Origin: Nostoc sp. UHCC 0870
GTDB taxonomy: Bacteria > Cyanobacteriota > Cyanobacteriia > Cyanobacteriales > Nostocaceae
Assembly: GCF_022063185.1 (NCBI RefSeq)
Contig: NZ_CP091913.1
Location: 1,612,001-1,676,000 of the forward strand
Direction: 5' to 3'
DNA length: 64,000 nucleotides
Shown: piece after piece, positions 8,381 to 16,374 of the stretch
How positions within the stretch are numbered: the stretch's first letter is position 1
How the letters are laid out: every line of letters starts with the position of its first letter
Notes under the pieces: model-generated
Database searches by the model: none
What the model was told of the DNA's origin: nothing
What the model saw: the letters and a program-made list of their open reading frames with translations, nothing else
Program-made: the position numbers and the translations under genes

Positions 8381-8500
8381 ATGACCAAAGAAAAAAGGAT
8401 ACAAGCCCCTAAATTTATTTATGGAGAAGAAAAAAGTGAAACAGCATTAATTCAAGCCCCCGGATTTATCCGTGGGGTATTTAATTTTGAATTTTGTTAG
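8381..8500 (+). CDS. Small ORF (39 aa) whose 3' end lies in a repeat; probably a relic
   Basis: The ATG at 8381 opens MTKEKRIQAPKFIYGEEKSE and the frame stops at 8498-8500 inside the TTTTGAATTTTG repeat. The sequence QAPKFIYGEE recurs loosely as QAPGFIRG. The coding part looks like the start of an antitoxin-type gene cut off by repeat insertion. Expression is doubtful. Confidence 0.3.
   Translation: MTKEKRIQAPKFIYGEEKSETALIQAPGFIRGVFNFEFC
8451..8478. repeat. Solo IS605/IscB-type end hairpin
   Basis: AAGCCCCCGGATTTATCCGT followed by GGGG folds like the hairpin at the IscB element end (59688-59708, AAGCCCCTGCCTTTAGGCAT then GGGG). No transposase or TnpB/IscB gene is next to it. It is best read as a scar of an IS200/IS605-type element. 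Confidence 0.5.
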
Positions 8501-8560
8501 CGCAGCGTTAGCGAGTCCGCGAGCGTCATTTTGAATTTTGAATTGGAGCGAAGCGACTTG
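8480..8560 (+). repeat. TTTTGAATT repeat ending in a Shine-Dalgarno and TTG start
   Basis: The composite repeat (TTTTGAATTTTGTTAGCGCA, a GCGAG core, then TTGAATTGGAGCGAAGCGAC and TTG) has relatives at 60822-60907 and 44720-44768. GGAG lies at 8545-8548 and TTG at 8558-8560, exactly as at 44753-44768 in front of the DevC-like gene. Here it precedes a truncated DUF5615 reading frame. Confidence 0.7.
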
Positions 8561-8650
8561 ACACTGAAATATCTGATAGATGAAAATGTCAATCCTCTAT
8601 ATCCAAATCAAATTAAACTAAAAGAACCTGAGATAATCTATATTTATTGA
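8558..8650 (+). pseudogene. Truncated DUF5615-type (PIN-like) toxin relic
   Basis: Reading from TTG 8558 gives TLKYLIDENVNPLYPNQIKL followed by KEPEI, then a stop at 8648. KYLIDENV with a conserved Asp-Glu is the usual start of DUF5615 toxins; compare ALYIDENVHRGI in the intact gene at 9110. About three quarters of the domain is missing. Its start codon and RBS come from the preceding repeat. Confidence 0.6.
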
Positions 8651-8659
8651 TTAATAAAG

Positions 8660-8792
8660 ATGAGTTTAGTCATTTCTGATGAGATTGTTAAAGCAAGTGG
8701 ATTATCAGAAATATAATTAATTATAGCCAAAAAATAAGAATTGCTTGATAAAATAGTTAGGGATATTTTAGAACACAGGATTAATAAAAATA
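8660..8792 (+). pseudogene. Decayed UPF0175-type antitoxin relic
   Basis: From ATG 8660 the frame reads MSLVISDEIVKASGLSEI and then stops. Coding-like residues continue after the stop (LLDKIVRDILEHRIN). MSLVISDEIVKASGLSE is typical of the start of UPF0175-family antitoxins, from memory. Internal stops make it a relic. Together with 8558-8650 it suggests a dead toxin-antitoxin pair next to a live one. Confidence 0.5.
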
Positions 8793-9113
8793 ATGTCTGA
8801 AAAAGCCACTACTGAATATAGACATATCCTAGTTGATGAAAATAATGTTCCTTACATTACAGGAACATCAATGAAAGTTGTGGAGTTAGTTACTTCTATT
8901 CATGCTTATGGTTGGAGTCCAGAAGAATTACATTTCCAGTATCCACATCTGACTATGAGCCAGATTTACTCTGCTTTAGCCTATTATTGGGAACATAAGG
9001 CAGAAATTGATACTGATATGCAGCGACGCTTTGATTATGCAGAAGAATTACGTTTAGAAGCCGGAGAATCCCCCTTATCGAAAAGACTCCGTGCAGAAGG
9101 ATTAATTAAATGA
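8793..9113 (+). CDS. DUF433-family antitoxin
   Basis: 106 aa. The DUF433 pattern is clear: YRHILVDENNVPYITGTSMK, a core helix-turn-helix (VVELVTSIHAYGWSPEELHF then YPHLTMSQIYSALAYYWEH), and an acidic tail. DUF433 proteins are antitoxins of DUF5615 PIN-like partners. The stop overlaps the next start by 4 bp (ATGA at 9110-9113). Confidence 0.85.
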   Translation: MSEKATTEYRHILVDENNVPYITGTSMKVVELVTSIHAYGWSPEELHFQYPHLTMSQIYSALAYYWEHKAEIDTDMQRRFDYAEELRLEAGESPLSKRLRAEGLIK

Positions 9114-9457
9114 GTGTTGCTCTTTATATCGATGAAAATGTTCATCGAGGAATTACAAATGGATTACGGTTACGGGATGTAGATGTATTAACAGTACAAG
9201 AAGATGGGCGCACTGGCTTTCCTGATCCACTTATACTTGAACGTGCAACAGAACTTGAGCGCGTTTTATTTTCCCAAGATGAAGATTTTCTAGCTGAGGC
9301 TAACTGTCGTCAAGCCAAACAAATAAACTTTGCTGGTGTGATTTATGCCCATAAACTCAGAGTTTCTGTAGGTGATTGTATTCGTGATTTAGAAATTATT
9401 GCTAAAACTGCATATCTTGAGGAATTAAAGAATCGTGTTCAATATTTACCTTTATAA
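9110..9457 (+). CDS. DUF5615 PIN-like toxin
   Basis: 115 aa. It starts ALYIDENVHRGITNGLRLRD with the first acidic pair and continues with VDVLTVQEDGRTGFPDPLIL and ERVLFSQDEDFL, which provides the central acidic residues of the PIN-like fold. Predicted RNase toxin, coupled to the DUF433 gene. It converges on nifJ, with a 14-bp-stem hairpin between them. Confidence 0.85.
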   Translation: MSVALYIDENVHRGITNGLRLRDVDVLTVQEDGRTGFPDPLILERATELERVLFSQDEDFLAEANCRQAKQINFAGVIYAHKLRVSVGDCIRDLEIIAKTAYLEELKNRVQYLPL

Positions 9458-9480
9458 GTTGGTGAACAGACGTAACACAG

Positions 9481-9514
9481 ATAATGGTAATAGGTTTGTA
9501 CCTATTACCATTAT
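9481..9514. terminator. Hairpin between convergent DUF5615 gene and nifJ
   Basis: ATAATGGTAATAGG (9481-9494) pairs perfectly with CCTATTACCATTAT (9501-9514) around a 6-nt loop. It lies between two gene ends, so a bidirectional terminator is likely. There is no long T run on either side. Confidence 0.6.
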
Positions 9515-9517
9515 CTA

Positions 9518-12500
9518 TTACCTATTTGCTAAATATTGATACATCTGCCAACGGGAATCAACTTCAGCTTGTGCTTGTTCTAGCAGTGTTTTAGCAACTT
9601 CTGGTTTACTCTTGGTGAGCATTTTGAAGCGATTTTCTTGGTACATGGATGGCTCTACTGATTGAGTAGGCGATCGCATATCTAACTGTAAGGGATTTTT
9701 GCCCTGTTCTCGCAACAATGGATTATGACGATACAATAACCAGCGTCCTGATTCTACCAGGGTTTTTTGATGGTTCATCCCGGTGGTCATGTTGATGCCG
9801 TGGGCGATGCAATGACTGTATGCAATAATCAATGATGGCCCGTCAAAGGCTTCAGCTTCTAAAAATGCCTTGAGTGTTTGGTCATCTTTTGCACCTAACG
9901 CTACACTCGCTACGTAAACATTACCGTAATTCATCGCCATTAAACCCAAGTCTTTCTTCGGCGCAGGCTTACCACTGGCGGCGAATTTGGCGACGGCGGC
10001 GCGGGGGGTGGCTTTGGAAGATTGACCGCCAGTGTTGGAATATACTTCTGTATCCATGACTAAAATATTGACGTTGCGACCACTGGCTAATACATGGTCA
10101 ATACCACCAAAGTCAATATCATAAGCCCAACCATCACCGCCGACAATCCAGACGCTTTTTTTCACTAAGTAATCAGCAAGGGATTTGAGATTGTGGATTT
10201 TGGATTTGAGATTGGGGTCAAAAGTCTGGATTTTATCCAACTGTTGCTTTAACAACTCTACGCGATCGCGCTGTTCCCAAATCTCAGTCTCGGTTTTTTG
10301 TTCGGCTTTGAGGAGGGAATTAACTAAATTATCCCCTACTTCGGTGCTGAACTGTTGTAATAGTTCCGCCGCGAATTCTGTTTGCTTGTCTAGTGAGAGA
10401 CGGTAGCCAAAACCAAATTCGGCGTTATCTTCAAATAAACTATTCGACCATGCGGGGCCTCTACCATCGGCGTTTTTCGTCCACGGGGTGGTAGGGAGAT
10501 TTCCGCCGTAAATGGAAGAACAACCTGTGGCGTTAGCAATAACTGCGCGATCGCCAAATAGTTGTGTTAATAATTTTAGATAAGGTGTCTCACCACAACC
10601 AGCACAAGCACCGGAAAATTCAAATAATGGTTCTTGCAGTTGTTGTTGGCGAATTTGGTTGAGTTTTAAATATCGTCTGTCTGGGTTGGGTAAACTCAAG
10701 AAGAAATCCCAATTTTCTCTTTCCTGTTCCCGTAAAGGTAGCTGCTGCCCCATGTTAATCGCTTTCTGGGATGGCTCAGTTTTATTTTTGGCTGGGCAGA
10801 CATTTACACAAATAGCGCAGCCTGTACAGTCTTCTGGGGCTACCTGGATGGTAAATTTTTGGTTGGCGAAGTCTTTATCTTTGGCGTTGACTGATTTGAA
10901 GGTAGACGGCGCATTGACTAACTCACTCGGCTGATAAACCTTGGCGCGAATCGCTGCGTGGGGACACACCATTACACACTTACTACACTGAACGCAGATA
11001 TCTGTTTCCCATACGGGGATTTCTTCAGCAACGTTACGTTTTTCCCATTTCGCTGTGCCTGTAGGAAATGTCCCATCTGGTGGTAATGTACTGACAGGTA
11101 AGTCATCACCTTGCCACACCATAATTTTACCCAGAACATCCTGTACAAATGCCGGGACGCTGCTGGGAAAGGGGCTTTGGGTAGACTGTTCTTCATCTAT
11201 CCATTTCCCTTTTTCCTTGATGGGGACTTGCACCTGATGTAAATTCTCTAGGGTTTGGTCTACCGCTTGTAGGTTCATGCGGACAACTTCCGCGCCTTTT
11301 TTACCGTAAGTCTTTTCAATCGCTTGTTTAATTTTAGCGATCGCCTGTTCCTGTGACAAGACTCCAGCTAAAGCAAAGAAACATACCTGCATGATAGTAT
11401 TAATCCTGCCACCCATACCACTATTACGGGCAACCTGATTGGCGTTGATGACGTAAAGTTTGAGTTGCTTGTCTAAAATTTGTCGCCGGACTTTTAGGGG
11501 TAGCTGTTCCCAGACCATATCAGCATCATAGGGACTATTAACTAAGATAGTTCCCCCAGACACAGCCGCTTTTAATACATCTATGCGTTCCAAAAATCCC
11601 CAGTGATGACAACCAATAAAGTTAGCTTGGTCAATTAAGTAAGTAGAACGGATGGGTTGAGAACCAAAGCGCAGGTGAGAAACCGTCATTGAGCCGGATT
11701 TTTTGGAATCATAGACAAAATAGCCTTGGGCGTAGTTGTCTGTTCCTTCCCCAATAATTTTAATTGAGTTTTTGTTAGCCCCCACTGTCCCATCAGAACC
11801 CAAACCGTAGAACATCGCCCGGACAACATTATCGGGTTCGGTGGAGAAATCGGGGTCAAAGTTTAAGGATGTATGCGTTACATCATCATTAATCCCGATA
11901 GTAAAGTGATTCTTCGGCGTAGCTTGAGCCAAATTATCAAACACAGCCTTCACCATCGCCGGTGTAAATTCCTTCGACGAAAGCCCATAACGCCCACCAA
12001 CAACTTTGGGAGTGGTGATAGTCTTTTCTTCCCCTACACCCCTACACCCCTGTACCCCTACACCCCATCCTTCATGAATAGCTGTAACTACATCTTGATA
12101 TAACGGTTCTCCCGCGCTTCCTGGTTCTTTGCTGCGATCGAGGACTGCGATCGCCTTTACACTATTCGGTAAAGCCTGGATAAATCTGTCTACATCAAAG
12201 GGGCGATAGAGTCTGACTTTGAGAACGCCGACTTTTTCACCTGTGGCGTTGAGGTAATCTACGGTTTCATGGACGGTTTCGCAACCAGAACCCATGATGA
12301 TAATGACGTGATCGGCATCACTTGCGCCATAATATTCATAAATTTTGTAAAATCTACCTGTGCGTTCCCCAAATTTATCCATGATACCCTGAACTATTTC
12401 GGGACAGGCGTTGTAATAGGGGTTTGCGCCTTCACGGGCTTGGAAGTAAACATCAGGGTTTTGGGCTGTCCCGCGTAATAATGGACGGTCTGGAGTCAAG

Positions 12501-13120
12501 GCGCGGGCGCGGTGGGCGAATATTTTATCGTCGTTAATTAGCGATCGTAAATCATTATCTGACAATAACTCGACTTTCTGCACTTCATGGGAGGTACGAA
12601 ACCCATCAAAGAAGTGTAAAAAAGAAACCCGTGTATCTAAAGTCGCAGCATGGGCTATCAAAGCAAAATCTTGACTCTCCTGCACTGAAGCCGAACACAG
12701 TAACGCAAAACCAGTACCACGAGCCGCCATCACGTCGCTATGATCACCGAAAATAGACAGTGCATGGGTAGCCAAAGACCTAGCCGCAACGTGAACTACG
12801 GTGCTAGTTAATTCCCCCGCAATCTTGTAGAGGTTGGGAATCATTAATAAGAGTCCCTGGGATGCGGTGAAAGTGGTACTCAGTGAACCCGTTTGTAAAG
12901 CCCCATGCACCGCACCAGCCGCGCCGCCTTCGCTTTGCATCTGCACCACACTAGGAACTGTACCCCACAGATTAGGACGACTTTCCGCCATCCAAGCATC
13001 CGCCCATTCACCCATTGCTGAAGAGGGGGTGATGGGATAGATAGCTACTACTTCATTTAATTTGTAAGCTACACGGGCAACAGCTTCATTCCCGTCAATC
13101 GTAGCAAAGGTTTTATTCAT
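9518..13120 (-). CDS. nifJ: Pyruvate:ferredoxin/flavodoxin oxidoreductase
   Basis: 1200 aa. It oxidatively decarboxylates pyruvate with CoA and thiamine diphosphate and reduces ferredoxin or flavodoxin in the cytosol. The N-terminal domain starts TIDGNEAVARVAYKLNEVVA. RYGLSSKEFTPAMVKAVFD ends the first part. Two 4Fe-4S clusters are marked by CVQCSKCVMVCP and CTGCAICVNVCP. The TPP domain has GACAGCGETPYLKLLTQLFG and IVGGDGWAYDIDFGG. The ATG at 13120 is chosen over the TTG at 13141 because GGGAG sits 9 bp upstream and NKTFATIDGNEAV is the family start. Oddity: residues about 351-363 (GWGVGVQGCRGVG) are encoded by TACACCCC octamers (12031-12068). In heterocystous strains it can feed electrons to nitrogenase. 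Confidence 0.97.
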   Translation of the reverse strand: MNKTFATIDGNEAVARVAYKLNEVVAIYPITPSSAMGEWADAWMAESRPNLWGTVPSVVQMQSEGGAAGAVHGALQTGSLSTTFTASQGLLLMIPNLYKIAGELTSTVVHVAARSLATHALSIFGDHSDVMAARGTGFALLCSASVQESQDFALIAHAATLDTRVSFLHFFDGFRTSHEVQKVELLSDNDLRSLINDDKIFAHRARALTPDRPLLRGTAQNPDVYFQAREGANPYYNACPEIVQGIMDKFGERTGRFYKIYEYYGASDADHVIIIMGSGCETVHETVDYLNATGEKVGVLKVRLYRPFDVDRFIQALPNSVKAIAVLDRSKEPGSAGEPLYQDVVTAIHEGWGVGVQGCRGVGEEKTITTPKVVGGRYGLSSKEFTPAMVKAVFDNLAQATPKNHFTIGINDDVTHTSLNFDPDFSTEPDNVVRAMFYGLGSDGTVGANKNSIKIIGEGTDNYAQGYFVYDSKKSGSMTVSHLRFGSQPIRSTYLIDQANFIGCHHWGFLERIDVLKAAVSGGTILVNSPYDADMVWEQLPLKVRRQILDKQLKLYVINANQVARNSGMGGRINTIMQVCFFALAGVLSQEQAIAKIKQAIEKTYGKKGAEVVRMNLQAVDQTLENLHQVQVPIKEKGKWIDEEQSTQSPFPSSVPAFVQDVLGKIMVWQGDDLPVSTLPPDGTFPTGTAKWEKRNVAEEIPVWETDICVQCSKCVMVCPHAAIRAKVYQPSELVNAPSTFKSVNAKDKDFANQKFTIQVAPEDCTGCAICVNVCPAKNKTEPSQKAINMGQQLPLREQERENWDFFLSLPNPDRRYLKLNQIRQQQLQEPLFEFSGACAGCGETPYLKLLTQLFGDRAVIANATGCSSIYGGNLPTTPWTKNADGRGPAWSNSLFEDNAEFGFGYRLSLDKQTEFAAELLQQFSTEVGDNLVNSLLKAEQKTETEIWEQRDRVELLKQQLDKIQTFDPNLKSKIHNLKSLADYLVKKSVWIVGGDGWAYDIDFGGIDHVLASGRNVNILVMDTEVYSNTGGQSSKATPRAAVAKFAASGKPAPKKDLGLMAMNYGNVYVASVALGAKDDQTLKAFLEAEAFDGPSLIIAYSHCIAHGINMTTGMNHQKTLVESGRWLLYRHNPLLREQGKNPLQLDMRSPTQSVEPSMYQENRFKMLTKSKPEVAKTLLEQAQAEVDSRWQMYQYLANR
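12031..12068. repeat. TACACCCC octamer repeat inside nifJ
   Basis: CCCCTACACCCCTACACCCC followed by a variant unit and another CCCCTACACCCC continues in frame through nifJ. It is the same unit as the 14-copy array at 20771-20884. It encodes a Gly/Val-rich loop between DVVTAIHE and the conserved VVGGRYGLSS segment. Confidence 0.85.
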
Positions 13121-13226
13121 TAATGTGTCTCCCTGTCTCAACTTCTCTTTATGGTCAATTTGGATGCAGAGAACCCGTGAATAGAAGCATCAAAAATAGC
13201 CAGAGCCAGGAATTTGCTTGTGATAT

Positions 13227-13723
13227 ATAGCGTTTCTTCATCACATGAGGTAATCAGTCCTCGAATTACCCCACCCTAACCCTCCCCTTGGAAAGGGGAG
13301 GGAACTAGATTTTCCGGTTTCCTCCCTTGGAAAGCTACCGTGAACATACAATTCATCGAATCACTACCAGTCCTCGAATTACCCCACCCTAACCCTCCTC
13401 TTAGAAAGGGGAGGGAACTAGATTTTCCGGTTTCCCCCCTTTCCAAGGGGGGATTAAGGGAGGTAAAACCCGGATCTCAAAGTAACTCCGACTTGTGTGT
13501 ACACCGTAGCCCCGCAAGGGAGGAGGGGTTTCTGACTTTTCACGGAATCTGGAAAACCCCTCGACCTAGCTTGCTTCCCTACAAGGAGAGAGGCTTTAAC
13601 TTTTCCCCCTTCCCTAGTAGGGAAGGGGGTTAGGGGGTTAGGTTTCGCGTTAGCTTTTCCACATAACGTGAAAAGTCAGGAGGGGGTTGGGTGCTTTTAC
13701 CTCACTTAAAGGAGAAACGCTAT
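13227..13723. mobile_element. Composite repeat element with 26-bp imperfect inverted ends
   Basis: The left end (13227-13252, from ATAGCGTTTCTTCATCACAT) and the reverse complement of the right end (13698-13723, ATAGCGTTTCTCCTTTAAGT) match at 21 of 26 positions, ending in TGAGGTA. Related left ends occur at about 20548, 53103 and 56267. Inside are two roughly 80-bp direct copies of a CGAATTACCCCACCCTAACC block (from about 13262 and 13376) and the MITE 13532-13679. It fills the region upstream of nifJ. The remaining gap to 14155 is AT-rich with one hairpin. Confidence 0.6.
13532..13679. mobile_element. Second copy of the CTGACTTTTCAC MITE (148 bp)
   Basis: The same 12-bp ends (CTGACTTTTCAC at 13532-13543; GTGAAAAGTCAG at 13668-13679) and the same CCCTTCCCTAGTAGGGAAGG core as 2589-2738, in reverse orientation. 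The flanks GAGGGGTTT and GAGGGGGTT (13523-13531, 13680-13688) match at 8 of 9 bases, consistent with an old 9-bp duplication. It is nested in the larger element. Confidence 0.72.
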
Positions 13724-14063
13724 GTTCAATTTCAGAATATAAAATCAAACATTTAAACTTGTAATTATCCTTAATTGTATTAATTGTGAATGTGGCTATT
13801 GGCTATTAGTTTAGCTTGCAAAATACTTCGCATACTATTATGTCATTCACAAAAATATATTATTTCACAAATATTAGTAATGTACTCAATATCTAGAAAC
13901 GCATATTCATCAGACTTTCAGACTTAGAATTATTGAACGTGGGGTATAGGTGCGGGATAAGTGAATGTAGCAAGCCCTAATTATTTATAACAAATCATAT
14001 CCCTCACTTATTCATAGTGTGAGATAGTGTGAGATTCAATTTCGATCATAACTGAGTAAAACA

Positions 14064-14096
14064 AGATCCCCGATTTCTTAAAGAAATCGGGGATCT
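14064..14096. terminator. Strong hairpin downstream of the membrane protein gene
   Basis: AGATCCCCGATTTCT pairs with AGAAATCGGGGATCT (15 bp or more, tiny loop). It lies 60 bp past the stop of the 14156-15055 gene on the minus strand. No long T tract follows, so it may be a dispersed palindrome acting as terminator. Confidence 0.5.
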
Positions 14097-14155
14097 GAAT
14101 GTCTGAATGTACAGTTTTTTTGTTGTTTGGTAAATTCTTGTTTCGGGGTTATTTT

Positions 14156-15055
14156 CTAAGAAGTAGTAATTTGCTCAACCTCTATATTAAATAAAATCAC
14201 AGAGTTATTAGCAAGATTTTCATTTATAGCAACTTCACATTCCTTCATTTGGGTAATATTTGATTCATTGATAAGTATTTCCTTCAACGTTAATTTGTCA
14301 TTTTCTTTTGTAAATTTGAGTTTATTTTTAGGTGTTTCATCTTTCTTATTTTCTTGTGTTTCTGTCGATCTAAGAGCAAGTTGATTTCCAGAACTAATTC
14401 CTTGCAATGCCAGAAGTGATGAATCAAACTCCGGCATTTTCTTATCTATCATCACTTGAATAATAAAGATGAACCCTAAAAAAACAGTCCATAAAAATGC
14501 CTGAAATCTATGGATATTATATCCATTACCATCGGAAAAAATATCTTCCCAATAATTTTCACTAGTTCTTCGAGTTCCTTTTTGTTTATCCTTACCACCC
14601 TTGCCATCAATTATAGAAGTAACAGCTACTGTTCCAGTATTAATTCCTAATAAAATGAGTGCTGAATTACCGATTGTGTAGTTTCCATTTGTAAGATAAA
14701 TGAAAACATAAGAGGGAAAAATTAACCCTGTCCACCACGCTAATTGTGATAGCGATAAACTGTATGGATTTTGCTTGCCAGACACCGCAATCATCTGCTT
14801 CTTCTCCTTGCTATAGCAAACACCATTTTCTCCTGGGCTACGTAAAAAATTTTTCCCCCAAAATACAAAAATAAATATCAAAAAAATGACGACGATAGCG
14901 ACAAAAAGCCACGGTATCCACAAGGCATCTGATTTACTAAAACCTGAAAAAGGCGTATCTTGATTATCCTTGGCGATTACTGCAAAATTAATAGAAACAA
15001 TTAGGAAGAAACTTAATAATAAAATAGTTGTGAATCTTTTTAAAGCTTTGTCCAT
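14156..15055 (-). CDS. Membrane protein of unknown function, four TM segments
   Basis: 299 aa. An N-terminal signal-like TM (TTILLLSFFLIVSINFAVIA) precedes a second TM (WIPWLFVAIVVIFLIFIFVF), and two related modules follow: NPYSLSLSQLAWWTGLIFPS with SALILLGINTGTVA, and FQAFLWTVFLGFIFIIQ with LLALQGISSGNQLAL. The paired S-x-x-Q-x-x-W and ALxGIxxGT motifs match, from memory, a widespread uncharacterised family of bacterial membrane proteins. The C-terminal tail of about 75 residues is soluble and charged. No enzyme motif is seen and its function is unknown. Confidence 0.7.
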   Translation of the reverse strand: MDKALKRFTTILLLSFFLIVSINFAVIAKDNQDTPFSGFSKSDALWIPWLFVAIVVIFLIFIFVFWGKNFLRSPGENGVCYSKEKKQMIAVSGKQNPYSLSLSQLAWWTGLIFPSYVFIYLTNGNYTIGNSALILLGINTGTVAVTSIIDGKGGKDKQKGTRRTSENYWEDIFSDGNGYNIHRFQAFLWTVFLGFIFIIQVMIDKKMPEFDSSLLALQGISSGNQLALRSTETQENKKDETPKNKLKFTKENDKLTLKEILINESNITQMKECEVAINENLANNSVILFNIEVEQITTS

Positions 15056-15723
15056 TTATTTATGTCCTGGAATCAAAAAGTAAATTGAAAGTAGCAGTCA
15101 AATTAAAAATCTCTAAAAAATTTGACCGCACTTGAAATCGAAGGCGTTAGTACACCCTTACAGAAATTCAAGTATCAGGACAATATACGTTGCACTCCCT
15201 CTAAAGCAATGGAAGTTTGCCAACTTAAGCACAGGAAAATTAAGAATTATTACAAACGTCCCCGTAAAATCCCAGTCGTAATCTCTTCAACAACTGAGAA
15301 ATTGAGCAAATCAGATTGCAAAATAGAGCGTTGCATAAATGCGGGATCAATGGAGAGCTTCAAGCAAAGTAAAATATTGACTTTTCGCGCCTAATCTGGA
15401 ACTGCTGTTTGCAATATGCGCGGAACAAAAATCAGCAACGCCCAAAATTGTTACATCGCGTTACAACTCCGTCATTTTTGCGTAATAGAGTGATTTTAAC
15501 CTGATAAATAAATTTATAAACTGATAAATTCCGCTAAAATCAGATGAATTAATCTGTTTACTCCTTTAAATTTCAATCTTATGCCTATATACTCTCATGA
15601 ACGAATATTTACTGCTGTATAACATTCCTGAAATGAAACTAATAAAAGTATGAGGCAACCTCTAGGCTAACTAATTCCCTTGTTTGCCTACAACTTGTGT
15701 AAATCAAATCCAACATTTTCCTC
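15056..15723. other. Intergenic region without a supported gene
   Basis: 668 bp, AT-rich. A TTG-started 90-codon frame at 15122-15394 has no recognisable family and no RBS, so it is not called. No repeat family of this window is present. The region separates a minus-strand membrane protein gene from a plus-strand gene and should hold both promoters. Confidence 0.5.
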
Positions 15724-16293
15724 ATGCCTACAAAACAACGCAGACGTGGTGCAATGCTTACACCAAAAGGACTGCATAAATTACAGGATGCAAAACAACA
15801 AGCAGAATTTAATAAGAACGGTAACAAGCGATTTACACTTGTCAATCTGAGTGATACGACAGGTTTAGACTCTCATACCCTGTGTAAGATATTTAGGCGT
15901 GAAAGCAAAGTTGATACGCAGTCTCTGACTCGATGCTTTCAGGCATTCCAACTATTATTAGAGCGGGATGATTATGAAATTCCCACAACTCCACTGCTCA
16001 TAACTAGCTCAGATTTACAACACCGAGAAACAGACGAAAATAAGACTTTAGAAAGACAGGACGAAAAACAACCTGGCCTAAAATTAGAGCGAGATGTAAA
16101 TGAGGACAGGTTGCCGATGACTGTACCTGAAGAAATTCGCCAAAGAGGAAGAAAACTACTCGAACAATTATCGGGAGAATCTTTAGTAAAGGCAGTTAAC
16201 TCGTTGGAATCCATTGCTCAAGAGTCTTTACTGCCAAGTGAAAACAAGCTGGAAAATAGCGACAGTCTTGATAAGAAGATTAAGCCCAGTTAA
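15724..16293 (+). CDS. Stand-alone HTH-like N-terminal domain protein of the STAND/WD40 type
   Basis: 189 aa. Residues about 6-85 (RRGAMLTPKGLHKLQDAKQQ, then LVNLSDTTGLDSHTLCKIFR, then SLTRCFQAFQLLLERDDY) match the helical HTH-like domain that in filamentous cyanobacteria usually heads NB-ARC, NACHT, WD40 or pentapeptide proteins. Here no ATPase or repeat domain follows. The rest is a charged, probably disordered linker and a helix (EEIRQRGRKLLEQLSGESLV). It may be an adaptor or a truncated signalling protein. The adaptor role is inference. Confidence 0.65.
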   Translation: MPTKQRRRGAMLTPKGLHKLQDAKQQAEFNKNGNKRFTLVNLSDTTGLDSHTLCKIFRRESKVDTQSLTRCFQAFQLLLERDDYEIPTTPLLITSSDLQHRETDENKTLERQDEKQPGLKLERDVNEDRLPMTVPEEIRQRGRKLLEQLSGESLVKAVNSLESIAQESLLPSENKLENSDSLDKKIKPS

Positions 16294-16374
16294 ACTAAAA
16301 ATATATGGCAAGCGCGATCGCACAGAGCGCAGTACCAGAAGCGATCGCTAACTCATAATATAGAGATGTTAGAA

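Noticed and set aside
13340..13633. Frame within the nested repeats upstream of nifJ
   Set aside because: It is made only of dispersed GC-rich repeats and reads low-complexity Pro/Ser/Arg.
15122..15394. 90-codon frame with TTG start
   Set aside because: No family, no RBS and odd composition. Kept as intergenic.
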